NCBI RefSeq assembly: GCF_016591715.1
Contig: NZ_AP024109.1
Location: forward strand, 5,332,001 to 5,396,000
Direction of reading: 5' to 3'
Source: Mesorhizobium sp. J8
GTDB lineage: Bacteria > Pseudomonadota > Alphaproteobacteria > Rhizobiales > Rhizobiaceae
DNA length: 64,000 bases
Shown here in pieces: positions 62,686-64,000 of the stretch. The notes below the pieces were generated by a model. It was not told the origin of the DNA. It saw nothing but the letters and a program-made list of their open reading frames with translations, and did no database searches. The translations under genes and the position numbers were made by a program. How positions within the stretch are numbered: the first letter of the stretch is position 1; each line of letters begins with the position of its first letter.

Positions 62686-63822
62686 TCAATTGCCGGCCTT
62701 CTGCAAAGCCCTCACCCGGTCGGCAAGGCTGATGCCGCGCCCGTTCTGCTGCCCGTCGCCCGCCAGCGCCTTGGCGATAGGGGAATCCGGCCCGTCGAGC
62801 TTCATCGTCAGATTGACGACCTCGGCCGCCAGTTCATTCATCTGTTCGCGAAGGCCGGCGCCGGAGCGCGCGTCGCCCGCCGATTCCGGCATTGCCGTCG
62901 CCGAGGCTGCAAGATCGGTTTTCAGCCGCTTGTTCTCACGCGCCAGCGCCGTCAGCCTCGCCTCCAGCCGTTCCCGGTCGCTCTCGAGCCTGGCGATTGC
63001 CTTGTCGACATCGTCGCTTTTCGCATCCGAGCCGGCGCCCGGCCGCGCGACGCCGTTTGCCGCGGCGGTCTCCTTCGAACGTTCGCGCATTCGAGCAAGG
63101 TCCTTCTCGCGCCGGTCGAGCTTTTCTTCGCGGTCGGCAAGCGTGGCGAGCAGCCGCTCAACCTTCTTCTCGAGTTCGGCCGTTTTCTTCTTCTCGACCT
63201 TCAACGCTTCGCGCGCGGCCTTGCTTTCCGAGGCGATTTCCTGGTTGCGCCGGTCCGCCTCCTTGCGCTGGCTCTTAAGCAGCGCGATGTCGCTGGCGAG
63301 CTTTTCGAGCTCCGATTCGCGCGCGACCAGTTCGATCTGGCGGTTCGAGGACGCGAAGCTGGCGTCGTCATACATCTGCTCGAGCTTCTGCAGCTCCAGC
63401 CCCCGCTTCTCCAATGCCCGCTCCGTCTGGGCGAGCTTTTCCGACAGGCGGTGCAGATCCTCCTCGCGCTGCCTGAGTTCCGCATTTTTGGCCTGCAGAT
63501 CGGAAAGCGCCTGGTTCTTGTCCTTCGTTTCGACCGCAAGCTCCTTCAAGGCCTCGCGCCCGCGGCCGATCTCGACCAGCTGCTCGGCCACCTTCTCCTG
63601 CAGGTTCTTGACGGTTATCTCCAGCCGGCGCGTCGTCATGGCGTATTCGGCACGGACCCGGTCCTTGTCCGCCTGGATCTCGGCTTGCGTCAGCGGCAAA
63701 GAAGCCTCGAGGCGCCTGCGCGTCAGGACAACGGCCCGCCGCCAGACGGCCGGCGCGACCAGCGACACCAGGAAAACGGCGCAAAGGAAACCGAGTACGA
63801 AGAACAGGACCGACTGAACCAA
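62686..63822 (-). CDS. Membrane-anchored coiled-coil protein, unknown
   Basis: A 378-residue protein. One N-terminal membrane helix (SVLFFVLGFLCAVFLVSLVAP) is followed by RRAVVLTRRR and a long charged coiled coil from about 45 to 300 rich in Glu, Lys, Arg and Leu, with a helical tail (LREQMNELAAEVVNLTMKLD). It would be an inner-membrane protein with a cytoplasmic rod. No enzymatic motif. Common in rhizobia as hypothetical; scaffolding or cell-envelope roles are possible. An opposing 424-codon frame on the plus strand is its antisense shadow. Confidence 0.85.
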   Translation of the reverse strand: MVQSVLFFVLGFLCAVFLVSLVAPAVWRRAVVLTRRRLEASLPLTQAEIQADKDRVRAEYAMTTRRLEITVKNLQEKVAEQLVEIGRGREALKELAVETKDKNQALSDLQAKNAELRQREEDLHRLSEKLAQTERALEKRGLELQKLEQMYDDASFASSNRQIELVARESELEKLASDIALLKSQRKEADRRNQEIASESKAAREALKVEKKKTAELEKKVERLLATLADREEKLDRREKDLARMRERSKETAAANGVARPGAGSDAKSDDVDKAIARLESDRERLEARLTALARENKRLKTDLAASATAMPESAGDARSGAGLREQMNELAAEVVNLTMKLDGPDSPIAKALAGDGQQNGRGISLADRVRALQKAGN

Positions 63823-63897
63823 GGCGTGCTATCCACTTTACGGAGCGGCGGAGCGGCAATCGCGGGACTATGCCACCTTGGCATGGCGGAAATTCAA

Positions 63898-63923
63898 CGC
63901 CGCGGCAAGAGCTTGCCGCGGCG
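63898..63923 (-). terminator. 12-bp-stem hairpin between two minus-strand genes
   Basis: Arms CGCCGCGGCAAG and CTTGCCGCGGCG with a 2-base centre, 42 bases past the stop of the partial gene at the right edge. Without a long T-run, but the very stable stem suits termination or RNA protection. Confidence 0.55.
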
Positions 63924-63964
63924 CGATCAGCACGGTCCGAGCGATTGTGACGAGCGCAATCCGA

Positions 63965-64000
63965 TCAGAACGGGTTCCAGGTCGGCCTTTCGGTGAGCTT
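63965..64000 (-). CDS. C-terminal end of an unidentified gene
   Basis: The last eleven codons of a minus-strand frame read KLTERPTWNPF then TGA at 63,965-63,967, with a hairpin beyond it. The sequence looks like a conserved C terminus but is too short to identify. The gene continues past the right edge. Confidence 0.4.
   Translation of the reverse strand, partial: KLTERPTWNPF

Noticed and set aside
62543..63817. 424-codon plus-strand Ser-rich open frame
   Set aside because: Antisense shadow of the coiled-coil gene; Ser/Phe/Arg bias is the mirror of Glu/Lys/Leu codons.

Overview
The window is 64 kb of GC-rich chromosomal DNA with dense, mostly short operons. It looks like a Rhizobiales genome of Mesorhizobium or close-relative type. 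The grounds are a fused TrpE-TrpG anthranilate synthase behind a 14-codon trpL leader with three Trp codons, a ChoXWV choline transporter, a NolR-like regulator, iron-response boxes of the RirA type (TGA-N9-TCA), an RhtX/FptX-type siderophore permease, and several families of rhizobial palindromic intergenic repeats. No rRNA, tRNA, CRISPR array, integrase or complete insertion sequence was seen. The genus is an inference.

Layout. 0-11 kb: end of a sensor histidine kinase, a YCII protein, a PLP decarboxylase, cysK, a SARP-like TPR regulator, a persulfide dioxygenase-rhodanese fusion, and choXWV with a terminator between choX and choW. 11-12 kb: a thymidine kinase gene broken by an internal deletion, then a c-type cytochrome. 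12.4-19.5 kb: five consecutive genes of unknown function (coiled-coil protein, unknown protein, AAA+ ATPase, DUF6638-like, DUF2333-like membrane protein). This is the best candidate here for an undescribed system. 19.8-30 kb: formate-tetrahydrofolate ligase, an unknown membrane protein with a small secreted companion, an isochorismatase-like hydrolase divergent from a GlxA-type regulator, an acetyltransferase, a small membrane protein overlapping a flavin disulfide reductase, an MFS pump and a frameshifted M14-type deacylase.

30-41 kb: the trp attenuator and trpE(G), a CDF metal exporter, a secreted protein with two homologous halves, a DsrE-like protein, two SDRs, a monooxygenase-like protein, an orphan antitoxin, an AbrB-type permease and a LysR/MFS divergent pair. 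41-46 kb: siderophore uptake (TonB receptor and RhtX-like permease, converging with a siderophore-interacting flavoprotein). Both of these transcription units carry an exact TGA-N9-TCA box upstream, so co-regulation by iron is predicted. 46-52.5 kb: an esterase/ATP-grasp pair, leuA behind a leucine-rich leader peptide, and a TPR regulator interrupted by one in-frame stop. 52.5-64 kb: hydrolases, NUDIX, an AT-richer membrane gene, glutathionyl-hydroquinone reductase divergent from a GNAT gene across three evenly spaced dyads, an acyl-CoA pair (SDR and CaiB), HugZ with a NolR-like repressor, a SpoU methyltransferase and a membrane-anchored coiled-coil protein.

Three genes carry reading-frame lesions (tdk, the M14 deacylase and the TPR regulator). 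They may be real decay or sequence errors, and reads should be checked before weight is placed on them. Start codons were chosen by ribosome-binding sites and family length. All family names come from motif recognition; no database search was run.
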